NCBI RefSeq assembly: GCF_000015725.1
Contig: NC_008825.1
Span: forward strand, 3,658,001-3,722,000
Direction: 5' to 3'
Length of the DNA: 64,000 bases
Source of the DNA: Methylibium petroleiphilum PM1
GTDB lineage: Bacteria; Pseudomonadota; Gammaproteobacteria; Burkholderiales; Burkholderiaceae_C
In this document: positions 49,482 through 58,827 of the stretch, one piece after another
Numbering within the stretch: the stretch's first letter is position 1
How the letters are laid out: each line of letters begins with the position of its first letter
Program-made: the position numbers and the translations under genes
Notes under the pieces: generated by a model
Database searches by the model: none
What the model saw: the letters and a program-made list of their open reading frames with translations, nothing else
What the model was told of the DNA's origin: nothing

Positions 49482-50192
49482 TCAGGGCAGCGTGACGCGC
49501 ATCTGCACCACGTAGCGCCGGTCGCGCGCGATCTCGGCGCTGGACAGCACCCCGCGTTCGCTGCGTCGCTCGCTGCCGCCGTCGCTGGCGACGGTGACCC
49601 ACTCACCGAGCGGCAGCTGCACCGTGGTCAGCAGGCCGGCGCGGTCGATGCTGCCCTCGGGCTGGGGCTGGCCGCGGAAGTCGTAGCGCGAGGGCATGCC
49701 GCCGGAGGCCAGCGCGCTGGCCTCGGTGCGCACTTCCACCGTGACCGGCGAGCCGCCGCCGGGCCAACGGGGCCGCACCGCGACGCTGCGCCCGGTGTCG
49801 ACGTAGCTGCTGCCGGCGATCGCGCCGGGGCCGCTGGGCGTCCACACCACCTCCAGCCAGGTCAGCGGCACGGACGCGCCCACGTTCAGCATTCCCTGAC
49901 CGCCGTTGAGCACGAGCAGCCGGTGCTGCGCATCGCCCGATCGGTCGCCGCTGCGCGACTCGAGCGTCACGCCGGCGCGGCCGGACACCTGGCCGTTCGG
50001 CCCCACCGTCACCGCACCGTCGCGCAGGCCGCCGCCGCTGGCCGTGAAGCTGGACTCGTCGCCCTGGCGCACCTCGACCAGCAGGTTGCGCTGCGGCAGC
50101 GCAGAGGCCGGCGGCGCCGCGGCCACGCCACCGGGCAGCACCAGCGCGGCCAGGCCGAGCGCGCAGAGGAAGGAAGGCAGGGCGCGAGACAT
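49482..50192 (-). CDS. exported protein of unknown function
   Basis: 236 residues with a Sec signal peptide (residues 1-25, FLCALGLAALVLPGGVAAA). The mature part is Gly/Ser/Val-rich and predicted to be mostly beta strand (RNLLVEVRQGDESSFTASGG, HRLLVLNGGQGMLNVG, RYVVQMRVTLP). No catalytic motif seen. RQGDESS and SLT-like segments recall proteins that accompany secretin-type systems, but I would not name it. Codon use matches neighbours. Confidence 0.7.
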   Translation of the reverse strand: MSRALPSFLCALGLAALVLPGGVAAAPPASALPQRNLLVEVRQGDESSFTASGGGLRDGAVTVGPNGQVSGRAGVTLESRSGDRSGDAQHRLLVLNGGQGMLNVGASVPLTWLEVVWTPSGPGAIAGSSYVDTGRSVAVRPRWPGGGSPVTVEVRTEASALASGGMPSRYDFRGQPQPEGSIDRAGLLTTVQLPLGEWVTVASDGGSERRSERGVLSSAEIARDRRYVVQMRVTLP

Positions 50193-50201
50193 TCGCGGAG
50201 C

Positions 50202-50651
50202 TTAGTACGTGGCGGGTGGAGTGCGTCTTCGCGCCGGCTGGCGGCGCCGTGGCGCCGGGACGGCCGGCGGGACCGCGTGGCGGGCGAGCAGCGCGGCCAG
50301 CGCCTCGGGATCGCTCTGCGCCAGAGCCTCGACGGCGGCCGACGCCGCCTCGCGCCGCTCGCGCCGCTGCCGGTCCTTGATGGTCTCCACCTCGACGGCC
50401 AGCGTCCGCAGGCATTGCAGTGCGGTCTGCGCCTGCGCCGCGCGCTCGGGCGTGGCGTCGGGCTGCTGGCCGAGCACCACCTCGCTGAGCCAGCCGAGCT
50501 GCTTGCCGTAGCTGGCCACGTCGAACACCGCGCGTTCGACGTCGGCGTCGCCGGCCGTCGGGCGGATCCCGCTGAAGATGTCCTGCGTGACCGCACCGCT
50601 CAGCGGAAAGTGAAGCTGCGGCGCCCAGTGGAGCCAGAACCAGGGAAACAT
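50202..50651 (-). CDS. conserved hypothetical protein, 149 residues
   Basis: Starts MFPWFWLHWAPQLHFPLSG with AGGAGG seven bases upstream. The middle is helical (QTALQCLRTLAVEVETIKDRQ), and the C terminus is very basic and Pro-rich ([15 protein letters not shown]). The aromatic N terminus could associate with membrane but is too short for a normal helix. I do not recognise a family. It lies 9 bp upstream of the exported-protein gene, so they form an operon. Confidence 0.65.
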   Translation of the reverse strand: MFPWFWLHWAPQLHFPLSGAVTQDIFSGIRPTAGDADVERAVFDVASYGKQLGWLSEVVLGQQPDATPERAAQAQTALQCLRTLAVEVETIKDRQRRERREAASAAVEALAQSDPEALAALLARHAVPPAVPAPRRRQPARRRTPPATY

Positions 50652-50676
50652 CGGCAATCCTCCTCGCGGGTTGTCG

Positions 50677-51213
50677 TCATCCGCCGGGTGGCGCGAACTC
50701 GCACACCACCGCGTCGCCCAGGTGCAGCATGCCACCGGCCAGCACCCGCGCGGTGACACCGCCATGCCCGCGCACCGCGCTGTAGCCCCCCGGACCGAGC
50801 GCCTCCTCCATGCGCGAGCAGGGCTCGCAGGGGCCGGTGAGCTCGAGCAGCACGTCGGCGCCGATGCGCAGGCGCAGCGGCTGGTCGCGGAACAGCGTGC
50901 GCACGGCCAGCAGGTTCAGCCCCGACACCAGGAGGTTGCGGCGCAGCGCATCGGCGGTCACCTCCGGCCGTCCCGCCAGTGCGGCGATGACCGGCAGGTG
51001 CTCGGCCTGCAGCAGCGTGACCTGGCGCTTGCCGCCCAGGCCGCGCCCCGTGGCGCTGCGATCGCCGTGCAGGCCGAGGCCGGCGAGCGCCTGCGCGGAC
51101 GCCACCGCCTGCACCGACGCGCGGCGCTGCGGGCGCAGCAGGATGGCGTCGAGCCGCCCCGGCTGCGCGTGGCGGCGCGTCAGCTCGCGCAGCGACGGGG
51201 CGGCTTCGCTCAC
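50677..51213 (-). CDS. MOSC-domain protein
   Basis: 178 residues from GTG 51213, which overlaps the DUF1304 stop. MOSC domains (as in molybdenum cofactor sulfurase and YiiM) bind sulfur through a conserved Cys: here [28 protein letters not shown] contains Cys-x-x-Cys at the expected place, and [22 protein letters not shown] is the family's N-terminal signature. Substrate unknown; a molybdenum-enzyme detoxification role is possible. Confidence 0.88.
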   Translation of the reverse strand: MSEAAPSLRELTRRHAQPGRLDAILLRPQRRASVQAVASAQALAGLGLHGDRSATGRGLGGKRQVTLLQAEHLPVIAALAGRPEVTADALRRNLLVSGLNLLAVRTLFRDQPLRLRIGADVLLELTGPCEPCSRMEEALGPGGYSAVRGHGGVTARVLAGGMLHLGDAVVCEFAPPGG

Positions 51214-51572
51214 CGACCGGCCAGCCACAGCAGCGCCAACCCGGCTGCCGCCGGCAGCGCCTGCACGTAGAGGATCTTGCGGCTGGCGGTGGCGGCGCCG
51301 TACAGCCCCGCGACCAGCACGCACAGCAGGAAGAAGACCTTCACGCCACTGCCGGCGGCGCCCAGGCTCAGGCCCCAGAACAGGCCGGCGGCCAGGAAGC
51401 CGTTGTAGAGCCCCTGGTTGGCGGCCAGCACCTTGGAGGCCGCCGCCGCTTCCGGCGTCTGGCCGAAGGCGCGCAGGCCGGCCGGCTTGTCCCACAGGAA
51501 CATCTCCAGCACGAGGATGTAGACGTGCAGCAGCGCGACGAGCGCCACCACGGTGTCGGCGAGCAGGGCCAT
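51210..51572 (-). CDS. DUF1304 membrane protein
   Basis: 120 residues with four membrane helices (about 5-25, 52-70, 76-94, 100-117). The family motif [23 protein letters not shown] is present, as is [16 protein letters not shown]. No function is known. It overlaps the start of the MOSC gene by 4 bp. Confidence 0.9.
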   Translation of the reverse strand: MALLADTVVALVALLHVYILVLEMFLWDKPAGLRAFGQTPEAAAASKVLAANQGLYNGFLAAGLFWGLSLGAAGSGVKVFFLLCVLVAGLYGAATASRKILYVQALPAAAGLALLWLAGR

Positions 51573-51681
51573 GAGCGCATCTCCTGTGAGGGAACCGGGG
51601 CGCCGGCCGGGGCCGCGCGCGGCCCGATGATGCCGCGCGGCGGACGCGCCGGCGACCGGCTCTCGAGGAAACGCCGGGCCG

Positions 51682-51737
51682 CCCCAGGTTTCCTCGCCCC
51701 CCGCGGGGGGCGGGCTGGGCGCAGCCCGGCCCTGGGG
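51682..51737. repeat. branched hairpin element downstream of the Lrp gene
   Basis: An outer stem CCCCAGG/CCTGGGG (51682-51688, 51731-51737) encloses two hairpins: CGCCCCCCG/CGGGGGGCG (51695-51712) and GGGCT/AGCCC with a GGGCGC loop. It begins 5 bp after the Lrp stop (minus strand) and probably ends that transcript. The layout resembles 32157-32216; elements like this are common between genes in this group. The remainder of the 169-bp gap is empty. Confidence 0.55.
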
Positions 51738-51741
51738 GTGC

Positions 51742-52335
51742 TCAGTGGCGCCCGGCGCGCTCCAGGTGCTGCAGCGGAAGCGCCGCGCCGGCCTTCACCT
51801 CGCCGAGCGAGAAGCTGGTGTGCAGGTCCTTGAAGTTGGGCAGGTTCAGCAGCGTCTCCAGCGCCAGCGCCGAGAAGGCGTCCAGGTCGGTCGTCATGAC
51901 CTGCAGCTCGAAGGTGCCCGATCCGCTGATGTAGTGGCAGGCGATGACCTGCGGGATGCGGCGGATCGCCTCCTCCAGCGCACGCGTCGCCGCGGCCGTG
52001 TTGCGCTCGGCGTCGACGCGCACGAAGGCCAGCACGCCCAGGCCGATCTTGCGGCGGTCGATCTCGGCGCGGTACCCGCGGATGTAGCCCTGCGTCTCCA
52101 GCCACTTCACGCGCCGCCAGGTCGGCGCGGTGGACAGCCCGATGCGCGCGGCCAGCTCGGCGTTCGACAGCCGCGCGTCCTGCTGCAGCGCACCGAGGAT
52201 CGCGACGTCGTAGCGGTCGAGCGCGGCGTGCGGCGCGTCGTCGCCGGCCGGGTCGGGTGCGGCCTCCGCAGCGGCCGGCCGCGCCAGCGACCGCGCGATT
52301 CGGGTTTGCCCTGAAGTCTGCTTTTTCGATGCCAT
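51742..52335 (-). CDS. Lrp/AsnC family transcriptional regulator
   Basis: 197 residues from ATG 52335. The extra 45-residue N terminus is Ala/Pro-rich; the helix-turn-helix follows: LDRYDVAILGALQQDARLSNAELAARIGLSTAPTWRRVKWLE. The C-terminal RAM domain (about 100-190) includes AFVRVDAERNT, HYISGSGTFELQVMTTD and LLNLPNFKDLHTSFSLGEVK. Divergent from the indolepyruvate oxidoreductase gene, with a palindrome between, so it very probably controls that gene in response to an aromatic or other amino acid. Confidence 0.93.
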   Translation of the reverse strand: MASKKQTSGQTRIARSLARPAAAEAAPDPAGDDAPHAALDRYDVAILGALQQDARLSNAELAARIGLSTAPTWRRVKWLETQGYIRGYRAEIDRRKIGLGVLAFVRVDAERNTAAATRALEEAIRRIPQVIACHYISGSGTFELQVMTTDLDAFSALALETLLNLPNFKDLHTSFSLGEVKAGAALPLQHLERAGRH

Positions 52336-52357
52336 TCGTTTTCTTCCTCGCAAATTT

Positions 52358-52374
52358 GAGCAACAACGTTGCTC
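52358..52374. promoter_or_regulatory. probable Lrp-type operator
   Basis: GAGCAAC-aac-GTTGCTC, a perfect 7-bp inverted repeat with 3-bp spacer; outer TT/AA pairs extend it after one mismatch. It lies 23 bp upstream of the regulator start and 91 bp upstream of the oxidoreductase start. Confidence 0.6.
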
Positions 52375-52464
52375 CAAGCATGCCCCAGCGGGCACACAAA
52401 GAAAAGACTTCCCCGCACGCTTTGCCTACACTGCCCGCAGGCCCGCCGCAGGAGTTCCGCCGCC

Positions 52465-55400
52465 ATGAATGCGCCCCTTCCCGAGTCCATCCGTCGCGCG
52501 CTCGAGACGGTCACGCTCGACGACAAGTACGCCCTCGAGACCGGGCAGGCCTTCATGAGCGGGGTGCAGGCGCTGGTGCGGCTGCCAATGCTGCAGCAGC
52601 AGCGCGATGCCACCGCCGGGCTGGACACCGCGGGTTTCATCAGCGGCTACCGCGGCTCGCCGCTGGGCGGCTACGACCAGGCGCTGTGGCAGGCGCAGAA
52701 GCACCTCGCGGCCCACCAGGTGGTGTTCCAGCCGGGCGTCAACGAGGAGCTGGCCGCCACCGCGGTGTGGGGCACCCAGCAGCTCGATCTTTACCCGCAG
52801 AGCCGCAAGCACGACGGCGTGTTCGGCATCTGGTACGGCAAGGGCCCGGGCGTGGACCGCTGCTCCGACGTGTTCAAGCACGCCAACATGGCGGGCACCG
52901 CGAAGCACGGCGGCGTGATCGCGATCGCCGGCGACGACCACATCGCCAAGAGCAGCACCGCGGCCCACCAGAGCGACCACATCTTCAAGGCCTGCGGGCT
53001 GCCGCTGTTCTTCCCGGCTAGCGTGCAGGAGATCCTCGACATGGGGCTGCACGCCTTCGCGATGAGCCGCTTCTCCGGCGTGTGGGCGGGCATGAAGACC
53101 ATCCAGGAGGTGGTGGAGTCGTCCGCATCGATCTCGGTCGACCCCGACCGCGTGAAGATCGTGCTGCCGGAGGACTTCCCGATGCCCGCCGGCGGCCTGC
53201 ACATCCGCTGGCCCGACGCGCCGCTGGAGCAGGAAGCGCGGCTGATGAACCACAAGTGGTACGCGGCACTGGCCTATGTGCGCGCGAACCGGCTCAACCA
53301 CACGGTGATCGACTCGCCGCACGCGCGGCTCGGGCTGATCTCCAGCGGCAAGGCCTACAACGACACGCGCCAGGCGCTGCACGACCTGGGCCTGGACGAC
53401 GCGGCCTGCCGCCGCCTCGGCATCCGGCTGCACAAGGTGGGCGTGGTGTGGCCGCTGGAGGCCACCATCACGCGCGAGTTCGCCACCGGCCTGCAGGAAA
53501 TCCTGGTGATCGAGGAGAAGCGCCAGGTCATCGAGTATCAGCTGAAGGAAGAGCTCTACAACTGGCGACCCGACGTGCGGCCCAACGTGCTGGGCAAGTT
53601 CGACGAATCGGAGGGCGACCTGTCGGGCGGCGAATGGAGCCAGCCCAACCCGAGCGGCAACTGGCTGCTGCGCGCCCAGGCCGACCTGACGCCGGCGATC
53701 ATCGCCCGCGCGATCGGCAAGCGGCTGCTCAAGCTCGGCGGCCTGGACACCGACACGCGCGCCCACGTCGAGGCGCGGCTGGCGCTGATCGACGCGAAGG
53801 AACGCGCGCTGGCCGCGAGCACGCAGGACACCGGCGACCGCGCGCCGTGGTTCTGCAGCGGCTGTCCGCACAACACCAGCACCCGCGTGCCCGAGGGCTC
53901 GCGCGCGGTGGCCGGCATCGGCTGCCACTACATGACGGTGTGGATGGACCGCAGCACCACCACCTTCTCGCAGATGGGTGGCGAGGGCGTGAGCTGGGTC
54001 GGCCAGGCGCCGTTCACCACCGACCGCCACGTGTTCGCCAACCTCGGCGACGGCACCTATTACCACTCGGGCCTGCTGGCGGTGCGCCAGAGCATCGCGG
54101 CGAAGGTGAACATCACCTACAAGATCCTGTTCAACGACGCGGTGGCGATGACTGGCGGCCAGCCGGTCGACGGCACGCTGCGTGTGCCCGAGATGACCCG
54201 CGAACTCGACGCCGAGGGCGCGAAGCGCATCGTCGTGGTGACCGACGAGCCGCGCAAGTACGACGGCGTGACCGGCCTCGCGCCCGGCGTGACGGTGAAG
54301 CACCGCGACGAGCTCGACGCGGTACAGCGCGAGCTGCGCGAAGTTCCCGGCTGCACCGTCCTCATCTACGACCAGACCTGCGCCACCGAGAAGCGGCGCC
54401 GCCGCAAGCGCGGCACGATGGCCACGCCGGCCGAGACGGTGGTGATCAACGAGCTGGTGTGCGAGGGCTGCGGCGACTGCTCGGTGCAGAGCAACTGCCT
54501 GTCGGTCGAGCCGGTCGAGACGCCGTTCGGCCGCAAGCGCCGCATCAACCAGAGCAGCTGCAACAAGGACTACTCCTGCCTGAAGGGCTTCTGCCCGAGC
54601 TTCGTGACGGTGACCGGCGGCACGCTGAAGAAGCCGCAGCGCGACGCCGCGCACGACCCGCACCGCGGACCGCCGTTGCCCGACCCGGTGCTGCCGCGGG
54701 CCGACAGCGCCTGGGGCATCGTGGTCGCCGGCGTCGGCGGCACCGGCGTCATCACCATCGGCCAGCTGCTCGGCATGGCCGCCCACCTCGAGGGCAAGGG
54801 CGTCGTCACGCAGGACGCCGCCGGCCTGGCGCAGAAGGGCGGCGCGACCTGGAGCCACATCCAGATCGCCAACCGGCCCGAGGCCCTCTACTGCACCAGG
54901 GTCGGCACCGCCGAGGCCGACCTGGTGATCGCCTGCGACCCCATCGTCGCAGCCAAGAAGGACACGCTCGCGGTGATGCGCGAGGGCCGCACCCACGTGG
55001 CGCTGAACACCCACGGTGCGCCGACCGCGGCCTTCGTCGGCAACCCCGACTGGCAGTTCCAGGGCGGGCGCTGCGAGGCGGTGATCGAGCAGGCCTGCGG
55101 CGGCGCCGCGCAGGTGGGCAGGTTCGACGCCGACCGGCTGGCGACCGCGCTGCTCGGCGACGCGATCTACACCAACCCGCTGATGCTGGGCTACGCCTGG
55201 CAGAAGGGCTGGGTGCCCCTGGGCGAGGCCGCGCTGCTGCGCGCCATCGAGCTCAACGGCGTGCAGGTCGAGCGCAACCGGGCCGCCTTCGCCTGGGGCC
55301 GGCGCGCGGCACACGACCTCGCCGCGGTGCAGGCCCTCACCGCGACGGCGCAGGTGATCGCCTTCGTGAAGAAGCCCGCGCTCGACGAGCTACTGGCCAC

Positions 55401-56025
55401 GCGCGCCGACTTCCTCACCGGCTACCAGAACGCGGCCTACGCGCAGACCTACCGCGCCTTCGTCGACAAGGTGCGCGCCGCCGAGGCGCCGCTGCAGTCG
55501 ACCCGGCTCGCCGAGACGGTGTCGCGCTACCTGTTCAAGCTGATGGCCTGCAAGGACGAGTACGAGGTGGCGCGCCTGCACGCCGACCCGGCCTTCCACG
55601 CGAAGATCGCCGCGCAGTTCGACGGCGAGGTGAAGCTGGGCTACCACCTCGCGCCGCCGGGGCTGGCGAAGAAGAACGCGCGCGGCGAGCCGCTGAAGCG
55701 GCGCTATGGCCCGTGGATGCTGGGGGCCTTCCGGCTGCTGGCGCGGCTCAAGGGCCTGCGCGGCACGGCGCTCGACCCCTTCGGCCGCACCGAGGAGCGC
55801 CGCACCGAGCGCGCGCTGGTCGGCGAGTACCGCGCCTGCATCGAGGAGCTGCTGGCGACGCTGGACGCGCCGCGGCTGGCGCTGGCGGTGGAGATCGCCG
55901 CGATCCCGGAGGACATCCGCGGCTACGGCCACGTGAAGGCCCGGCACCTGGCGGACGCGCGGGCGAAGTGGAGCGGCCTGATGGCGCAGTGGCGTACCGG
56001 GTCGCCACAGCGCGCGGCAGCGTGA
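52465..56025 (+). CDS. fused indolepyruvate ferredoxin oxidoreductase
   Basis: 1186 residues: the alpha and beta subunits of the archaeal enzyme in one chain. Oxidatively decarboxylates aryl (and perhaps branched) 2-oxo acids to acyl-CoA. The N-terminal part has GYRGSPLGGYDQALW and GVNEELAATAVWGTQQ; the thiamine-diphosphate part has FANLGDGTYYHSG and ILFNDAVAMTGGQPVDG. A ferredoxin-like segment carries CEGCGDCSVQSNC with later Cys residues, fit for Fe-S clusters. The gamma-type domain starts IVVAGVGGTGVITIGQLLG. It is used in phenylalanine, tyrosine or tryptophan breakdown. Confidence 0.93.
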   Translation: MNAPLPESIRRALETVTLDDKYALETGQAFMSGVQALVRLPMLQQQRDATAGLDTAGFISGYRGSPLGGYDQALWQAQKHLAAHQVVFQPGVNEELAATAVWGTQQLDLYPQSRKHDGVFGIWYGKGPGVDRCSDVFKHANMAGTAKHGGVIAIAGDDHIAKSSTAAHQSDHIFKACGLPLFFPASVQEILDMGLHAFAMSRFSGVWAGMKTIQEVVESSASISVDPDRVKIVLPEDFPMPAGGLHIRWPDAPLEQEARLMNHKWYAALAYVRANRLNHTVIDSPHARLGLISSGKAYNDTRQALHDLGLDDAACRRLGIRLHKVGVVWPLEATITREFATGLQEILVIEEKRQVIEYQLKEELYNWRPDVRPNVLGKFDESEGDLSGGEWSQPNPSGNWLLRAQADLTPAIIARAIGKRLLKLGGLDTDTRAHVEARLALIDAKERALAASTQDTGDRAPWFCSGCPHNTSTRVPEGSRAVAGIGCHYMTVWMDRSTTTFSQMGGEGVSWVGQAPFTTDRHVFANLGDGTYYHSGLLAVRQSIAAKVNITYKILFNDAVAMTGGQPVDGTLRVPEMTRELDAEGAKRIVVVTDEPRKYDGVTGLAPGVTVKHRDELDAVQRELREVPGCTVLIYDQTCATEKRRRRKRGTMATPAETVVINELVCEGCGDCSVQSNCLSVEPVETPFGRKRRINQSSCNKDYSCLKGFCPSFVTVTGGTLKKPQRDAAHDPHRGPPLPDPVLPRADSAWGIVVAGVGGTGVITIGQLLGMAAHLEGKGVVTQDAAGLAQKGGATWSHIQIANRPEALYCTRVGTAEADLVIACDPIVAAKKDTLAVMREGRTHVALNTHGAPTAAFVGNPDWQFQGGRCEAVIEQACGGAAQVGRFDADRLATALLGDAIYTNPLMLGYAWQKGWVPLGEAALLRAIELNGVQVERNRAAFAWGRRAAHDLAAVQALTATAQVIAFVKKPALDELLATRADFLTGYQNAAYAQTYRAFVDKVRAAEAPLQSTRLAETVSRYLFKLMACKDEYEVARLHADPAFHAKIAAQFDGEVKLGYHLAPPGLAKKNARGEPLKRRYGPWMLGAFRLLARLKGLRGTALDPFGRTEERRTERALVGEYRACIEELLATLDAPRLALAVEIAAIPEDIRGYGHVKARHLADARAKWSGLMAQWRTGSPQRAAA

Positions 56026-56936
56026 GTGACCCCCGCCTTCCCGCGTCGGAGACACCCCCCGACCCGCGGCGCGACTTTCTCGCCATCGACGCAGCGCAAC
56101 GGCACGACGCCGCCGCGCGCCGCCCGCTCCACCTGGGCGGCCGGGCCGTGGGCTCGGTCGCGGCCGGCGCACTGCCGGTGCTCCGAGCACATGCGCCGTG
56201 GCTGCAGGAGCGCGAAGACGGCGTGCTGAGCACCGCGCTGCGCGACGAGGCGCTCGACGCCGCCTTCGCCGTCACGCATGCGGCACTGCGCGAGCGCGGC
56301 CTGATCACCGACTGGCGCAACGAAACCTATGCCGTCGTGCCGGCCTGAGGCGCGCCGGTGCTGGCGCGGATCGAGCGCGCGGCCGCGCGCTTCTGGGGCA
56401 CGCTGACCTTCGGCGCGCATGCCAACGGCTACGTCGCCGGGCCCGACGGCCGCCCGAGCCACCTGTGGATCGCACAGCGCTCGCCGCACAAGCCCACCGA
56501 CCCCGGCAAGTTCGACAACCTGATCGGCGGTGGCGTGCCGCACGGCCAGACGCCGTTCGAGACGCTGGTGCGCGAAGGCTGGGAAGAGGCGGGCCTGGCC
56601 GCCGACCTCGTGCGCCGGGCCACGCGCGGCCGGGTCATCGACCTGCAGCGGGCGCTGCCCGACTGCGCCGGCCACGGCCTGCAGCGCGAGCAGCTGTTCG
56701 TCTACGACCTGGCGCTGCCGCCCGGCGTGCAGCCGTGCAACCAGGACGGCGAGGTCGCCTCGCTGCAATTGCTGCCGGTGGCCGAGGCGCTGGCACTGGC
56801 GGGCGGCGACACGATGACGGTCGATGCCGCGCTGGCGACGCTGGATTTCGCGCTGCGCTGGCGACTCCTCGGGGAGCGCGAGCATGCCGCGCTCACGGCG
56901 CGCACGGCCGGGCTGTTCGGCGCAATGCCGGACTGA
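56022..56936 (+). pseudogene. DUF4743-Nudix hydrolase interrupted by an in-frame TGA
   Basis: The GTG at 56022 overlaps the oxidoreductase stop. Frame 1 runs for 108 residues (DUF4743-type N-terminal domain, ...RNETYAVVPA) to TGA at 56346-56348, then continues in the same frame as GAPVLARIERAAARFWGTLT and through the complete Nudix part to 56936. The Nudix box GGGVPHGQTPFETLVREGWEEAGL has Gln for the usual Glu at the first acidic position but keeps REGWEEAGL. Read through, it would be 304 residues, normal for the family. Either a nonsense mutation, a sequencing error at one base, or two polypeptides (a GTG at 56358 could restart). Confidence 0.7.
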
Positions 56937-56965
56937 GCGCACGTGGAGCGCTCGTCCATGGCGCC

Positions 56966-58048
56966 TCAGAACTCGAACAGCGTGAGCCCCAGCCCCAGGC
57001 TGGTCTGGCGGAAGTTGTAGTCGAGCAGGGTCTCGCCGTAGCCGCTGAACAGCTGCACGTACCAGCGCAACGCGCGCGGGCTGCCGGGCTCGACCGGGAA
57101 GGTCCAGTCGAACTGCACGGCGCCGCGCCGCAGGTCGCGGAAGTTGGTACGCCACAGCAGCGCGGCGGTCGCGCGGCCGGGGGTCCAGTTCAGCGTCACG
57201 TCGCCGCGACCGCGGTAGCTGGTGAGATCGGGGTTGTCGTCGTCATCGGCGTTCTCGCGCACGCGCCGGTTCAGGCGCAGCGCGATCGAGACGTCCTCGC
57301 GCTCGAAGCCGGCGCCCGCGTAGACGCGGTTCCAGCTGCGCGACAGCGGCTTGGTCTGGCCGTTGGACTGGTGGGCGAAGGCCAGCATGCCGTAGCGCCA
57401 CTGCCAGCCCCACGGCAGCGCCCGCAGACCCTCGGGCACCGGCACCACGTACATCACCTCGGGTTCGTAGTCGCTGCTGCGGAAGGGGGCGGAATCGCCC
57501 TTGTTGTAGAGCTGCCAGAGCGACTGCTGCGTGTAGCCGACCCAGAGGTCGGCGTCGGGCAGCAGCACGCTCTGCGCGATCTTGGTCCGCAGCGAGAGCT
57601 GGAACTTGGCCTCCACGCGCTTGTAGTCGCCGAGTTCGGCCGTGCGGTCCGGGCTGGGGCTGGACGGACGGGTGTTCAGGCGCGTGGTCACGTGCACCGG
57701 CAGCAGGAAGTTGGGTCGGTAGCCGGTGAAGTTGAAGGTGCCGCGCTTGTCGGCGCGGTCGAGTTCCCAGTACTTGGACAGGAAGCTCGGTGCCGGAGTC
57801 GGCGGACCCTGCAGGCCGTTGCCGCCCACTTCCGGTGCCGGCCGGGCGACCACGTCGGGCGTGCGGCCGGCCGGCACCACCGGCACCGGCGGCGCCTCGC
57901 GGCCGGCCAGCCGGTCGTAGCAGGCCAGCCGCAGGCCGTCGTCGGTGAGCGCCGCGCAATCGGCCAGCGCGGGCGCCGCTGCCTCCTGCGCCGACACGAC
58001 AGCCCAGGGCCAGGCCAGCAGCAGGACGGAGAGGGCGGTCGACTTCAT
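56966..58048 (-). CDS. pldA: outer-membrane phospholipase A
   Basis: 360 residues. Signal peptide 1-20 (TALSVLLLAWPWAVVSA). OMPLA is a 12-strand barrel; the catalytic segment FAHQSNGQTKPLSRSWNRVY contains the His, Ser and Asn of the active site. The tail ends in Phe (LGLGLTLFEF), the outer-membrane assembly signal. An extra 90-residue N-terminal segment (DCAALTDDGLRLACYDRLAG with two Cys, then Pro-rich) is usual for betaproteobacterial members. Active as a calcium-dependent dimer when the outer membrane is disturbed. Confidence 0.94.
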   Translation of the reverse strand: MKSTALSVLLLAWPWAVVSAQEAAAPALADCAALTDDGLRLACYDRLAGREAPPVPVVPAGRTPDVVARPAPEVGGNGLQGPPTPAPSFLSKYWELDRADKRGTFNFTGYRPNFLLPVHVTTRLNTRPSSPSPDRTAELGDYKRVEAKFQLSLRTKIAQSVLLPDADLWVGYTQQSLWQLYNKGDSAPFRSSDYEPEVMYVVPVPEGLRALPWGWQWRYGMLAFAHQSNGQTKPLSRSWNRVYAGAGFEREDVSIALRLNRRVRENADDDDNPDLTSYRGRGDVTLNWTPGRATAALLWRTNFRDLRRGAVQFDWTFPVEPGSPRALRWYVQLFSGYGETLLDYNFRQTSLGLGLTLFEF

Positions 58049-58237
58049 GGGCAGTGGCCAGGCGGCTCGGGTCGGGGAGGCCGGCCGATTCTGCGGGACG
58101 GCAGCGATCCGGGCAGGGGCACGGGGGCTTGGCGCATCGAACTCTTGCATTTTTTTGAAGTGACGCGACAAGCCCTGTGAACTTGCGGGCCCCAAACAAT
58201 CACTACAGTGCGTGCACTTCGACGCCCCGATTCCTGC

Positions 58238-58798
58238 ATGAGCCTGCCGACCGTCAGCCCCCGCTACTCCGCCCCCGCGATCGCGCTGCACTGGCTGCTG
58301 GCGCTGGCCATCCTGGGCAGCATGGGCCTGGGCTGGTACATGAGCGACCTGCCGTTCTCGCCGCAGCGCCTGAAGTTCTACAACTGGCACAAGTGGGCCG
58401 GCATCACGATCCTGGCGCTGTCGCTGCTGCGCCTGCTGTGGCGCCTGACGCACCGCCCGCCGGCGCTGCCGGCACCGATCGCCACCGCGATGCCGTCATG
58501 GCAGCTGCGCGCCTACCACGCCACCCACCACCTGATGTACCTGCTGTTCTTCGCGGTGCCGCTGGTCGGCTGGGCCTACAGCTCGATGGCCGGCTTCCCG
58601 ATCGTGTGGTTCGGCGTGCTGCCGCTGCCCGACTTCGTGCCGGTCGACAAGGAACTGGCCAAGCTGGTGAAGCCGGTCCACGCGATCCTGGCCTACACGC
58701 TGCTGGCGCTGGTGGTGCTGCACGTGGCGGCCGCCCTGAAGCACCAGTTCGTCGACCGCGACGGCCTGCTGGACCGCATGCGGCCGCGCCGCGCCTGA
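58238..58798 (+). CDS. cytochrome b561
   Basis: 186 residues, four membrane helices (about 8-27, 45-64, 88-108, 145-165). Haem-ligand histidines are at ALHWLLALA, NWHKWAGI, YHATHHLMY and VLHVAAALKHQF. Di-haem quinol-oxidising type. A TACAGT at 58202-58207 with TTGCGG upstream may be its promoter. It leads an apparent operon with three yceI genes; cytochrome b561-YceI pairs are common, suggesting quinone-linked roles. Confidence 0.93.
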   Translation: MSLPTVSPRYSAPAIALHWLLALAILGSMGLGWYMSDLPFSPQRLKFYNWHKWAGITILALSLLRLLWRLTHRPPALPAPIATAMPSWQLRAYHATHHLMYLLFFAVPLVGWAYSSMAGFPIVWFGVLPLPDFVPVDKELAKLVKPVHAILAYTLLALVVLHVAAALKHQFVDRDGLLDRMRPRRA

Positions 58799-58827
58799 TG
58801 CATCGATCGATTTCCGAGGACCTCCGC

